Below, piece by piece: positions 23,485 through 33,683 of a stretch of 64,000 nt of DNA. The DNA lies in contig QXEO01000149.1 in the NCBI GenBank assembly GCA_007115705.1, positions 1,228,450 to 1,292,449 of the forward strand, in the 5' to 3' direction. The notes under the pieces are model-generated. The model was not told the DNA's origin and did no database searches. It was given only the letters and a program-made list of their open reading frames with translations. The stretch is from Dactylis glomerata. Its lineage: Eukaryota; Streptophyta; Magnoliopsida; Poales; Poaceae. The translations under genes were made by a program, and so were the position numbers. The stretch's first letter is position 1. Each line of letters starts with the position of its first letter.

Positions 23485-23497
23485 TGGTATCAGAGCC
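23485..23497 (+). promoter_or_regulatory. Copia primer binding site (tRNA-iMet)
   Basis: TGGTATCAGAGCC starts 3 bp after the LTR. It is complementary to the 3' end of initiator tRNA-Met, the usual primer for plant copia elements. Confidence 0.93.
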
Positions 23498-23531
23498 TCG
23501 GCTCTTTATTCGGGCTTAACCGCCTAAGAGT

Positions 23532-26003
23532 ATGGACACCTCTCCGAGTGAGGGCTCGGGTCAAGTTTCCATGGGTGAGTTCAAATCTTTGGAATCATCC
23601 ATGGCTTCCATGACATCTCAAATAAGTGAGTTGCGTGAAATGATGGCACAACTCATGCAAGCTAAAACCGCTAATGCCTCTCCACCTCCGGAAAAACCCG
23701 CTACTCCACCAGTGGAGAATGTAGTGGTTGATGTGGAGGGTACCGATAAAAATGGCGATGCTAAGTCTTCCACCAAGGGCGACGGGAAAGGTGAATTCCC
23801 TCCTTGGTATTCACCCGACCCGCCGGTTCCTCATCCTCATATTAACAATAGAGGAGATCCACCTAAGCTTGATGCATTAAACTTTGGTCAATGGCAATAT
23901 CAAATGATCTCTCATATGCGCAGTTCTTGCATCGAGCTTTGGAGGATCGTGGAGGAAGGTTTCAAGGCCGTGGATCCACACAACATGACAAGAAGAGAGA
24001 CGGTCGATAGTCAACTCAATGCTACCGCTCTCCACATGATTCAAGTCGCCGTTGGGTCCAAGGACTTGCCTCACATCCAACATTTCTCCACCGCCAAAGA
24101 AGCTTGGCAAGGACTCTCCGACGTCTTTGTCGGTAATGAGAGCATGAAGAAGACAAGATATGTGGCCTTCTCAAATCAAGCGGAAGGATTCTTCATGTTG
24201 GATGGTGAGGACCATCAAGAGATGTATAGAAGACTCAAGGCTATCGCTACCACCTTCAAGAACCTCGGTGCTCACCATATTGATGATGAGTGGATCAAGA
24301 TGAAGTATATTCTTGCTCTTACTCCATATGAGCCCGCGGATGTGAAGAGTGTTCAAGGCAAGCACAACTTCAATGAGATGACCTCAAATCAAGTGATGCA
24401 AGAGATTCAAGCCTACAAGGTTGCCGCACAAAATGCGGAGGATGCACGTGCTCGTGCCATAGGAATGCAAAGAAGCTCCAATCTTGCATTAAAGGCTAGT
24501 GTGGTTGAGAAAGAGATTCCTTCTCAAGCAAGTATTGAAGCAAGGCTTGAAATGTGTCCCGAGGACATAAGGCATGAGTACAATGAGCACATGGCCTTTT
24601 ATGGAAAAACCTTTTGGGTTGATCCACATAAGGCCAAAGAAGACAATCAAAGAAGAAGCAAGTCAAGTGGCTATCAAAGGAATGACAACAATGGTCAAAG
24701 GGTGAGGACATGCTACAATTGCAATGATAGATTTCATTTTGTTGCCGAGTGTCCTTATGAGAAGAGAGAAGACCATGGTGGGAAGCTCATCTTCAAAAGC
24801 AAGACCAAGTCACCATCCAAAAAGCCATTTGTGAAGAAGGGTGGACCAAAGAAGAAACAACCGAAGTTTGTGTTCTTGACTCAAGAAGAGTACTCCGCAA
24901 GTGAGAGTGATGAAGAAGAAACCACAACTAGTGAGATGGCCGCAATAGCAACCACCTCCACTTCCTCCACATCACTCTTTGAATCCCCCAATGAGGACTC
25001 TCTTCTCAAGAACGTCAAGTGCCTTATGGCCAAGTCTTCCGAGGTATCACCCACTTCCTTCTCTTCCTCTAAGACAAATGATGCTCCCTTGAATGATCTT
25101 GCTAGTCTTAGAGTAAAGGAAGAAATTATTGCTTTTGATGATTATGTGTCTAGTGTAGATGGTGTTCACAAGCTTCACTTTGAACGTCTATTGAGCCAAT
25201 ATGGTAAAACTCTTGAAAAACTAGATGAACAAATGAGGCTTGAAAGAGAATATGCTCAAGATATTGCCTCACTAACCGAGTCTCTTGAAGAAGAGCAAGT
25301 GGAACGAGCAACTCTTGAAGAGAAGCTCGATTCTATTGAGGAAGCTAATAATGAAGTTGTTTCCAAACTCACTAAAGAGCGTGACCATGCTCGTGCTAAA
25401 GTAAAAATGCTTAAAAAGGAAAAGGTTGAATTTGGTGTTGGTCATGATATACTTGTTAAGGATTTAGAAGATCTTGACAAGGCTCAGAAGGCCTTGAAAA
25501 GTGAACACTCTATTCTTACCAAGTCACATGAACAACTTCAAATTCAATTGACTAAGAATAATGTGCCTAGTTCTTCTACTTCTACTTGTGATCATGCAAA
25601 TGTCATTGAAGAAAATGCTAGGTTGAAAGATGAGCTTGCCAAGTCCTCCATTCCCATAGGTGAGAAAAACTTGAATGACCTTTTGAGTAAGCAAAAGGCA
25701 TTTGGTGATAAAACGGGGATTGGCTATGTCTCAAAGAAGAAGAAGAAGAACATCAAGAAGAAGAAGGCCAAGCCCGCACAAGCAAAGAAGGATCCTATTG
25801 TGGGTGGCAAAGCCACTCATGATGATCATGCGGGAATTGCTAACCCTCACTATGTTTTATTTCGTGATTATTATGGTGATGTTTATGCAAAATATGTTGG
25901 TCCAAATGATGGTTATGTTGCTTGGTCTATTTGGGTTCCAAAGACCCTTGTTGCTAACAAAAGAGGACCCATTGAAAAATGGGGACCTAAAACCAAGCAA
26001 TGA
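23532..26003 (+). CDS. Copia gag protein
   Basis: 823 residues, starting at the first ATG after the primer site. Residues about 110-300 are the copia-type gag/UBN2 region (YQMISHMRSSCIELWRIV, EAWQGLSDVF, YRRLKAIATTFKNLG). A CX2CX4HX4C zinc knuckle (CYNCNDRFHFVAEC) begins at residue 394 and should bind the element RNA. A basic stretch, an acidic/Ser stretch and a long coiled coil (about 540-670) follow, giving the oversized gag seen in SIRE elements. The C-terminus is Lys-rich (KKKKKKNIKKKKAK) and ends WGPKTKQ-TGA. The frame is open throughout. Pol follows in the +1 frame after a short gap. Confidence 0.92.
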   Translation: MDTSPSEGSGQVSMGEFKSLESSMASMTSQISELREMMAQLMQAKTANASPPPEKPATPPVENVVVDVEGTDKNGDAKSSTKGDGKGEFPPWYSPDPPVPHPHINNRGDPPKLDALNFGQWQYQMISHMRSSCIELWRIVEEGFKAVDPHNMTRRETVDSQLNATALHMIQVAVGSKDLPHIQHFSTAKEAWQGLSDVFVGNESMKKTRYVAFSNQAEGFFMLDGEDHQEMYRRLKAIATTFKNLGAHHIDDEWIKMKYILALTPYEPADVKSVQGKHNFNEMTSNQVMQEIQAYKVAAQNAEDARARAIGMQRSSNLALKASVVEKEIPSQASIEARLEMCPEDIRHEYNEHMAFYGKTFWVDPHKAKEDNQRRSKSSGYQRNDNNGQRVRTCYNCNDRFHFVAECPYEKREDHGGKLIFKSKTKSPSKKPFVKKGGPKKKQPKFVFLTQEEYSASESDEEETTTSEMAAIATTSTSSTSLFESPNEDSLLKNVKCLMAKSSEVSPTSFSSSKTNDAPLNDLASLRVKEEIIAFDDYVSSVDGVHKLHFERLLSQYGKTLEKLDEQMRLEREYAQDIASLTESLEEEQVERATLEEKLDSIEEANNEVVSKLTKERDHARAKVKMLKKEKVEFGVGHDILVKDLEDLDKAQKALKSEHSILTKSHEQLQIQLTKNNVPSSSTSTCDHANVIEENARLKDELAKSSIPIGEKNLNDLLSKQKAFGDKTGIGYVSKKKKKNIKKKKAKPAQAKKDPIVGGKATHDDHAGIANPHYVLFRDYYGDVYAKYVGPNDGYVAWSIWVPKTLVANKRGPIEKWGPKTKQ

Positions 26004-26013
26004 TCTCTTGTAG

Positions 26014-29000
26014 GACTATGCTTCCGGTGGATCAAAATGGGTGCTTGATAGTGGATGCACAAGTCATATGACCGGAAGCAAGAAGATTATGACGGAGATG
26101 AGACCAAATGACAATCATATAACCGTCACTTATGGAGATATGTCACAATCCGAGGTATTGGGTCTTGGCAAGGTGGTGGTCGCACCGGATATTTCCCTTG
26201 TGGACGTCATGCTTGTTGAGACCCTAGGTTATAATTTACTTTCAGTTCGTGCACTTGGTAAGATGGGCTTTGCCGTCTTCATTGATAATGAAATTGTGGT
26301 ACTCTTGTGGAGCAAGTCTCTAAAGGTCGCTTTCGTTGGACACATTGAAAATAACTTGTATGTGGTGAACTTTTCGGGGAAAACCACTACAAGTGCAATG
26401 TGTTTATTTGGAAAGGCCGATGTGGGTTGGCTTTGGCATCACCGTTTATCCCATGTCAATATGAGAACTTTGCAAAGCCTTCACAAGGGTGGCCACATAC
26501 TCGGACTAAAAGAGAATGTTTCTTTTGCCAAAGATCGTGTTTGCAGGGCTTGCGTTCTAGGAAAAATGCATGATTCTCCCCACCCAAGCAAGACTATCAT
26601 TTCTTCCAAGAGGATCTTGGAGCTCCTTCATGTGGATCTTTTTGGTCCTCCCTCTCATGCAAGTCTTGGTGGGAAGAAATATTGTTTGGTGATTGTTGAT
26701 GACTTTTCAAGATATACTTGGGTTTACTTCTTCAAACATAAGAGTGAGACTCAACAAACCGTCATCGACTTTGCCAAAGAAGTTGAACGTCAACATGGGC
26801 AAACTATTTTGGCAATTAGAAGTGACAATGGCTCGGAGTTCAAGAACTACACCTTAAATGGATTTCTTAGTGATGAGGGGATTCGTCATCAATATTCCGC
26901 TGCATATACCCCTCAACAAAATGGTGTAGCCGAAAGGAAGAACCGGACTCTTATGGATATGGCTAGGTCCATGTTGGCGGAGTTTAAGTCTCCATACAAC
27001 TTTTGGGCCGAAGCTATCTCTACGGCTTGTCATTCTTCAAACCGGCTCTTCCTCCGCAAAGGCCTAAACAAGACTCCATATGAAATACTCACCGGAAGCA
27101 AGCCCAACATCTCCTACTACCGGGTTTTCGGGTGTAAGTGTTTCTTTAAAAGAAAAGGAGTTCGTTTAGGTAAATTTGATCCAAAAGCAATAGAAGGTAT
27201 TTTTGTTGGTTATGGTGCCGAATCCCACACTTATAGAGTCTTCAACAAGTCCACCGGATGTGTTGAAGAATCTTGTAGTGTGGTATTCGAAGAGAATGAC
27301 GGCTCCCAAGGGGGGCGAGATGTTGTTTCTTGTGATGTAGATGATGAAATACCTCGAGAAGCCATAGGAAGAATGGGCGTGGGATTTTTCCGCCCCATTG
27401 AGGGACACCTTGTGGCCGACCGGGAAGGACTATGCTCTACTCAAGTGGAGCCTTCATCTTCACAAGCTCAACAAGCCTCTCCCAAGGAAGCAACTAATGC
27501 ACCAACCAAAGAACAAGACAAGGACCTTCATGAAGAAGAAGGGGCACCACCATCCTCTCCGGTTATTTCATCTGCCCCCAATTCTTCACCTGACCAAGAT
27601 CAACCTACTCATGAAGATATTGATGATCAAGGTCAATTTAATGGTCAAGACGGGGACCAAAATGATCAAGATGATCAAGTGACTCCTCCAAGGTCTAATG
27701 AGGAGATCGAAGCCCGTCGCAAGAAAAGAGTTGAAAGAGACTTAGAACTTAAAGGTCATACCCTTGAGAGGGTTATTGGAGATTTAAGAAGCAAAGTGTC
27801 AACCCGGCGTCAATTGGCACAATTTAGCTCTCATCATGCTTATATCTCCATGATTGAACCCAAGAAAGTATTTGAAGCACTTGAAGATCCGGATTGGTTG
27901 GATGCTATGCATGATGAACTCAACAACTTCAAGCGCAATAATGTATGGGTGTTAGTAGAAAAGCCAAAGGAGTGCCGCAATGTGATTGGCACAAAGTGGA
28001 TATTCAAGAACAAGCAAGATGAGCATGGAATTGTTGTGGGGAACAAGGCAAGATTGGTTGCTCAAGGTTTCTCTCAAGTTGAAGGCATTGACTTTGGAGA
28101 AACTTTTGCTCCCGTGGCTCGCCTTGAGTCCATCCGTATCCTTCTTGCATATGCCACTCATCATAATTTTAAGTTGCAACAAATGGATGTTAAGAGTGCT
28201 TTTCTTAATGGTCCATTGAAAGAGGAAGTGTATGTTAAGCAACCCCCGGGGTTTGAGGATCTCAACTTTCCTAACCATGTCTACAAACTCCATAAGGCAC
28301 TCTATGGCCTTAAACAAGCCCCACGTGCGTGGTATGAGCACCTTAGGGAGTTGTTGGTAGACCGTGGGTTTGAAGTTGGGCAAATCGATCCTACTCTTTT
28401 TACTAAGAGGGTCAATGGGGAGCTTTTCGTATGCCAACTATATGTTGATGATATTATCTTTGGCTCTACTAACAAAGCTTTTAATGATGAATTTTCAAAG
28501 CTTATGACCGATAGGTTCGAGATGTCTATGATGGGCGAAATGAAGTTCTTTCTTGGTTTTGAAATCAAGCAATTGAAAGAAGGGACTTTTATTTATCAAG
28601 CTAAATATGTCCAAGACATGCTCAAGAGGTTCAAGATGAAGGAACTAAATGGGGCCGCCACACCAATGGCCACAAAATGTCATCTTGAGCTTGATCCCAA
28701 TGGTAAAGATGTGGATCAAAAGGTATACCGTTCTATGATCGGTTATTTGCTTTACCTTTGCGCATCTAGACCCGATATTGTGTTGAGTGTAGGTGTGTGT
28801 GCAAGGTATCAAGCCGCTCCTAAAGAAAGCCACCTTATGGCGGTTAAGAGAATCTTTCGATATTTGGTTCATACCCCAACTTATGGGCTTTGGTATCCCA
28901 AAGGCTCGGATTTCTCTCTTTGTGGCTTCACGGATTCGGATTGGGCCGGTGACAAGGATGATAGGAAATCAACCTCCGGAGCTTGCCAATTTCTTGGTAG

Positions 29001-29394
29001 GTCTTTGGTGTGTTGGTCTTCTAAGAAGCAAAATTGTATATCTCTCTCCACCGCCGAAGCCGAATATATTGCCGCCGCAAGTGGATGCACTCAATTATGA
29101 TGGATGAGGCAAACTTTAAAGGAATATGGTGTCAATTGTGACAAAGTGCCTCTTTTATGTGACAATGAGAGTGCTATCAAGATAGCCTATAATCCGGTGC
29201 AACATTCAAGAACCAAGCATATTGAGATCCGGAATCATTTTATTAGAGATCATGTTGCCCGTGGTGATATTGAGCTTGCATATGTAAGCACCAAGGATCA
29301 ACTTGCCGACATATTCACGAAGCCCCTTGATGAAGCAAGATTTGGATATTTGAGGAATGAGCTAAATATCATTGATTCAAGGAGTGTGGCTTGA
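26014..29394 (+). CDS. Copia pol: protease, integrase, reverse transcriptase, RNase H (one internal stop)
   Basis: Open from the codon after TAG at 26011-26013. Counting from codon 26041: the protease site is DSGCTSHMTG at residue 3 on. The integrase zinc domain is HHRLSH...CRAC. The integrase core acids are D199, D262 and E298 (D-35-E). The reverse transcriptase has YVDD at 801-804. RNase H has TDSDWAGD and STAEAEYIAAASG. After CTQL a single TGA (29098-29100) interrupts. The same frame then continues from WMRQTLKEYG to a natural end at 29394 (ADIFTKPLDEARF), so the C-terminal RNase H block is cut off by one substitution. All visible catalytic residues before it are present. No separate start codon is expected; pol should be made by frameshift or readthrough from gag. 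Confidence 0.92.
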
Positions 29395-30148
29395 GCATCT
29401 TGCAAATACACCTATTTTCAATGCTTGTTTGGTTTAGGTGTGGGCATGGAGATAGGGGGAGTGCGGTCCTAATTAATTGGGCTATCCCTCCCCCCATAAT
29501 GCCAATAGTGATAAAATTGTTCTCTATCTATCATTTGTGATATATGAGTTTCAATGACGAGTATTGGTTATGGACCCAAGATATATCTTCGCGGTCCAAT
29601 GCCATAACACTCATACATGGTGGCCTCGGCCACCGACCTCTTCCTTTCGAAGAGTTGATTCCTTGCAAATCTTATTTGAGTCTCATTGAGCTTTCTCGTC
29701 ATTATCTCTATCCGTGAAATGGGAAGGCACTTGCATTGGATTTTCAAAGTTTTCTTGTGTTTTGCAATGCCAAGTGCCGAGAACCACTCCATGCTTGTTT
29801 TCTGTCCTAAGCCCACTTATCTAAAGCCAAATCATCCTCTTGTGCATGCCCAGAACTTCCAGAAATCAAAATCATCTGTTTTGGGTCATCTAGACCGGCT
29901 TTAGCCGGTCTGGTACCGGAAATAGCCGGTGTCCGGCTTTAGCCGGGCACCCCGGCTTTAGCCGCCCTGGGGGTTTTCGGGCCCAACTCATTAGGCCATG
30001 GGGGTGAGGGTTTCCTCAGTTACCCCCACACCTATCCTCCACTCGCTCGAGCCCCTCCCTTGGAAGCCGCCGCCGCCGCCGTCCATCGCCTCCACTCCGG
30101 CCGCCGGAGCTCCTTCATCGGCCGGCCCATCTCTCCGGCGCCCTCCCC
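29395..30148 (+). promoter_or_regulatory. Spacer before the third copia ORF, with palindromes and a promoter-like GC-rich leader
   Basis: After pol lies a polypurine-like AGGGGGAG (29454-29461), then about 430 bp with no coding content. Several CCGGCTTTAGCCGG-type palindromes follow at 29892-29962, then a GC-rich, CCG-repeat leader (30055-30148) directly before an ATG at 30149. This resembles a plant 5' UTR. A separate internal promoter is inference. Confidence 0.5.
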
Positions 30149-32037
30149 ATGGACCAGGGTATCCTCCCCCACTTCCTTTCTCTCTCTCCCTAGTTCTCTC
30201 TAGGGTTAGGGTTAGTAGATCTTGTGGTACCTTGGTTCATCTGGGAATGTTTAGCTTCGTGTTTTCCTTCTGCATTGCATAAATTGAAAGTGCTTGACAA
30301 GTTTTGGTGACCTACTGCTGTAATCTCGATTTTGTTCATCTGGACCGGCTAAAGCCGGTGTCAAACCGGCTATTGCCGGCCTGACCGGCTAAAGCCGGCC
30401 TGAAGCCGGAAATAGCCGGTGTAGATCACCTACTACTGTCATGCTTTTTCCTTTTATGCTTTTGCTCTTTGATCCTCTAGCATGCCTGCTTATCCTATAT
30501 GCTTTCTACATATGTGCTGTGTGCAGGTGGTTCTCGACCCAAGAGGTCACGGTATGTTGATCCCTCGCTTGCCCGCCGTCAAGAGCATCAAGATGCTCGT
30601 GTGGCAGCTGCTCTGAAGAGGAAGAGATTGGAAGAACGCAAGAAGAAATCTCTGTTTGCCAATGTTAGTGATCTCAAGAAGCTGTCCAAGCAAGAGTACC
30701 GGGAGTTCCGTGAGCAGAAATTCTACACCATGCCTAGGGACATTGACAGTGCGTCCTTCTACCGGTCAGAGCATCAGCGGATTTTTGAGCAGATTTATGC
30801 GACCATGAGCACAAAGGTGTGTCCCATGAAGGTCACCAACATTGCATCTTTGTCCAGGGATGAGTACTTTGCCGATGCTCTGTGGGTCACCGAGAAGCTA
30901 GGGTTTCACAAGCTGATGGTCTTCAAGCAAGACTACAACCCTCATCTGATTCAGCAGTTCTTTGCCACATTAGAGTTTGATACTCAGGATGAGGTTGGTT
31001 TCACTTGGATGACAGGTGAAGTGAGGAAGTACTCGACCATGTCTCGTTTTGGGAAGCTTTTGGGCTATAGGTTTGATGGCATTCATCGACCTAGAGGTGC
31101 CCGCTTGCATCTTGACACCACTGAGTACAACAAAGGGAAGATCCAGTGCTTGTATGGTCCAGGGGGCAAAGCGGGAGAGACTGCAAATCTCCTTCCCCTC
31201 TATGATATTTTGCTCCGGATGTTCCGTGCCAACATTGCTCCAAGTGGGGGCAACAATGATTCTATCAGAGGTGGTCTTGTGCATTTGCTCCACCATGCCC
31301 GGCTTATCTTTGAGGCCGGAAGAGATTGTGAAGGGATGGAGCTTGATGTGATGTACTTCATCTTCATGGAGATGAAGATTGCTATGCTTGATAGGAAGAT
31401 CCCTCCTTATGCTCCATTCATCATGAGGCTCATCATTGACAGAGGCATTGAAGGAGACTTTGAGATTGAAGAAGATTTGCTTGATGAAGAGTTGGAAGTG
31501 CATAAGCCCAACAAGCTCTACAAGAAGACCGCTCATTTGGTGTCTAGCACCTCAAGTGCTTATCCCTCTTCGAGTGATGTGTTGGGTGGCAACATCTATG
31601 CTACCGGCTCTAGGAGGAAGAATGCGGATCCACCAAGTGGTGGAATGGCTCAAGAGATGAAGAAGCTCAAGTGGTGGCAAAGGGCTTTGTTTTGCATGAA
31701 CAATGATGTGCGTCACACTCAATACAAGGACTTTGTGGACCGCAAGCACATCCACAAGAAGCAAAAGGATTTGGATGCACGTTTGAGGGCTGTGGAGAAG
31801 GGCAAAGGTGCTAGCCATGAAGAGGAGTCCCAAGAGCAAGATATATCCGAGGACACCTTTTCTTTTGGCAAGTGGAATGAAGGATCAACCTTTGATTGGA
31901 AGGAGTTAGCCGAAGTCACCTCCAAGGGCAAGGAAGCCGTTGATGATGAAGATGAGGAAGAAGACGTTGATGATGATGAAGAGGAGGAAGACGATGACCA
32001 AGAAGATGATGAGGACTTTGATGATGTTGATGAGTGA
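30149..32037 (+). CDS. Third (envelope-like) copia ORF, probably spliced
   Basis: The body at 30527-32037 encodes about 500 residues: a basic N-terminus (SRPKRSRYVDPSLARRQEHQ), a central region resembling the domain of SIRE-type third ORFs and related plant transposon proteins (YFADALWVTEKLGFHKLMVF, FTWMTGEVRKYSTMSRFGKL), and a very acidic tail of about 45 Asp/Glu-rich residues. The frame can start at ATG 30499. A better model has ATG-GAC-CAG-G at 30149-30158 joined to 30527 by a 368-bp intron (30159 GTATCC to 30526 TGTGCAG), which keeps the frame exactly. No signal peptide or clear membrane segment is seen, so envelope-like refers only to position. Function unknown. Confidence 0.75.
30340..30421. 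repeat. Second internal cluster of CCGGCT-type palindromes
   Basis: CCGGCTAAAGCCGG (twice), CCGGCTATTGCCGG and CCGGAAATAGCCGG lie inside the proposed intron of the third ORF. They are relatives of the LTR palindromes. Confidence 0.85.
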
Positions 32038-32507
32038 TCTCATCTTGTGGTCTCCCTTTTTGGCGTCTTGATGCCAAAGGGGGAGAAAGTCCCATTTGCA
32101 TGTGTTTCCATTTGGATTTGGTTTTCCATTTGGATTTGGTTGGGTCACAAGCTCTTTATCGTGCTTGCTTGCTTGTGTCCCATGGTTGAACTTATCTATC
32201 TACTACTATGTGTTGAACTATGTGCTTGTTATGTGTAGTAGAACTTATGTTTATCGTTATTAATCCTACTTGCTTTATCTTGTCATATTATATGTTTGTT
32301 GATTATGTGCGATTGTATTATCTTATATCTTGTGCACATATGGATCACATTATAAAATCTAGGGGGAGTTCTTATTGTTGATGTGTCTTTGTATTCAAAT
32401 ACAAAGTTAAAATAAGGCACATAGCAAGGGGGAGCTCCGTCTATATTTTATATCGTTTGAAACATGCAAAATTGTGTATTGTCATCAAACACCAAAAAGG
32501 GGGAGAT
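32038..32507 (+). other. Copia 3' untranslated part with repeated polypurine tracts
   Basis: No coding content. Polypurine words occur at 32076-32085 (AAAGGGGGAG), 32361-32368, 32426-32434 and finally at 32494-32507 (AAAAAGGGGGAGAT). The last directly abuts the 3' LTR and is the expected plus-strand primer. Confidence 0.85.
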
Positions 32508-33678
32508 TGAAAGAACATTTCCCGCCTAATTGATTTTGGCGTTTGTTAACAATACATTATCTATTAATGTGTGATTATGCTTTGCAGGATTTTATAATAG
32601 TCTTGCACAAGATATTGGGTTTTATATATTATACTTGATATTTAATATTGCCCAAAGGAAATTATTGAGGAAATGGTGAAAATCAGCTCCTGGAGAAGGT
32701 TCATATAAGGTTGGGCCAGGTAGGCCGGCTTTAGCCGGTCCCCAGACCGGCTATAGCCGGACTGCTCGTTTTCGAGAGGGGTCCTGCGCCTCTGGACTCA
32801 ACCGGCTTTTTGTCCGGCTATTTCCGGCTGGGCCGGATATTTCAGGCCGGCTATAGCCGGTGTGAGACCGGCTTTAGCCGGTGTGGCCGGCTTTAGCCGG
32901 ACTTAACTCCGGCTATAGCCGGACTTCCTGGCTGGCAACGGTCAGATATTTTGGGGGGGTATAAATACCCTCCTCTTCTTCTCCAACGGGCAGCTTGTGA
33001 AATAGAAGAAGAACACCATTGTTGAGCTCACCAAATCAACTAGATCTCCTCCCTCAACCCACCAAAGCTCTTGATCTTTGGAGAATCGAAGGAGAAGACC
33101 ATCCTCTACATCCTCACCGAAGCGATTTGATTTCCCCTCTCATTTGCTTGAGGGCCCTTGTGTCTTGGGTTCCATTGTGTCCCAAGACCTTGTTTGTGTA
33201 TTTGATATATTGCTACTTGTTGTTTGACAGCATTGTGTTGTGCTTGGGAGCCTCCAATTCGGTTGTGGATGTGTGCCCCAAGATTGTAAAGGCCGATTCC
33301 GCCTTGAGGAATCCCTTAGTGGAAAGTGAGCTAGGCCTTTGTGGCGGAAGCTTGCACCGGAGAATAGGGTGAGCCTTTGTGGCGTTGGTTAGGCCTTTGT
33401 GGCAACCACACCCCTCCAACGTAGACGTACTTCCCCTAAAAAGGAAGGAACTACGGGAATTACATCCGTGTCTCCGCGTGCTCCACTCTCGGTTACCTCT
33501 ATCCTTTATTGCCTTTATATATTGTATCTTGTGTAGCTTGCTAGTTGACATATAGGTAAATTCACCTTAGTTGCATATCTAGAGAATTTACCTTTGTGTC
33601 AAGCCTAAATTGAAAAAGAACTAAAATTTGAGTAGCACCTATTCACCCCCCCCTCTAGGTGCCCATACGATCCGTTCA
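32508..33678 (+). repeat. Copia 3' LTR
   Basis: 1171 bp, the same length as the 5' LTR. The differences I see are at 22587/32788 region (A/G), 22771-22780 (C/T), the ATGG/AGGG change near 22955/33151, and GCG/GTG near 23072/33271. Confidence 0.95.
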
Positions 33679-33683
33679 ACTAG

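Larger units (their letters stand above)
22312..33678 (+). mobile_element. Ty1/copia LTR retrotransposon, SIRE/Maximus type, nearly intact
   Basis: Two 1171-bp LTRs (22312-23482 and 32508-33678), TGAAAG...GTTCA, with a perfect target duplication ACTAG at 22307-22311 and 33679-33683. The uninterrupted target (AAGAACTAGCATTGG) is preserved in element A near 14307. Order: LTR, tRNA-iMet primer site, gag, protease-integrase-RT-RNase H, a third ORF, polypurine tract, LTR. The long gag with coiled coil, the third ORF and the LTR ending after CCCCCCCTCTAGGTG fit the SIRE/Maximus lineage. I count four LTR differences by eye, so the insertion is very recent. One in-frame TGA in RNase H and the gag-pol frame break are the visible defects. 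Confidence 0.96.

Noticed and set aside
30195..30215. CTAGGGTTAGGGTTAG, telomere-like repeat
   Set aside because: Only two units within a transposon leader or intron; short telo-box-like words are common in plant leaders. Not an interstitial telomere.
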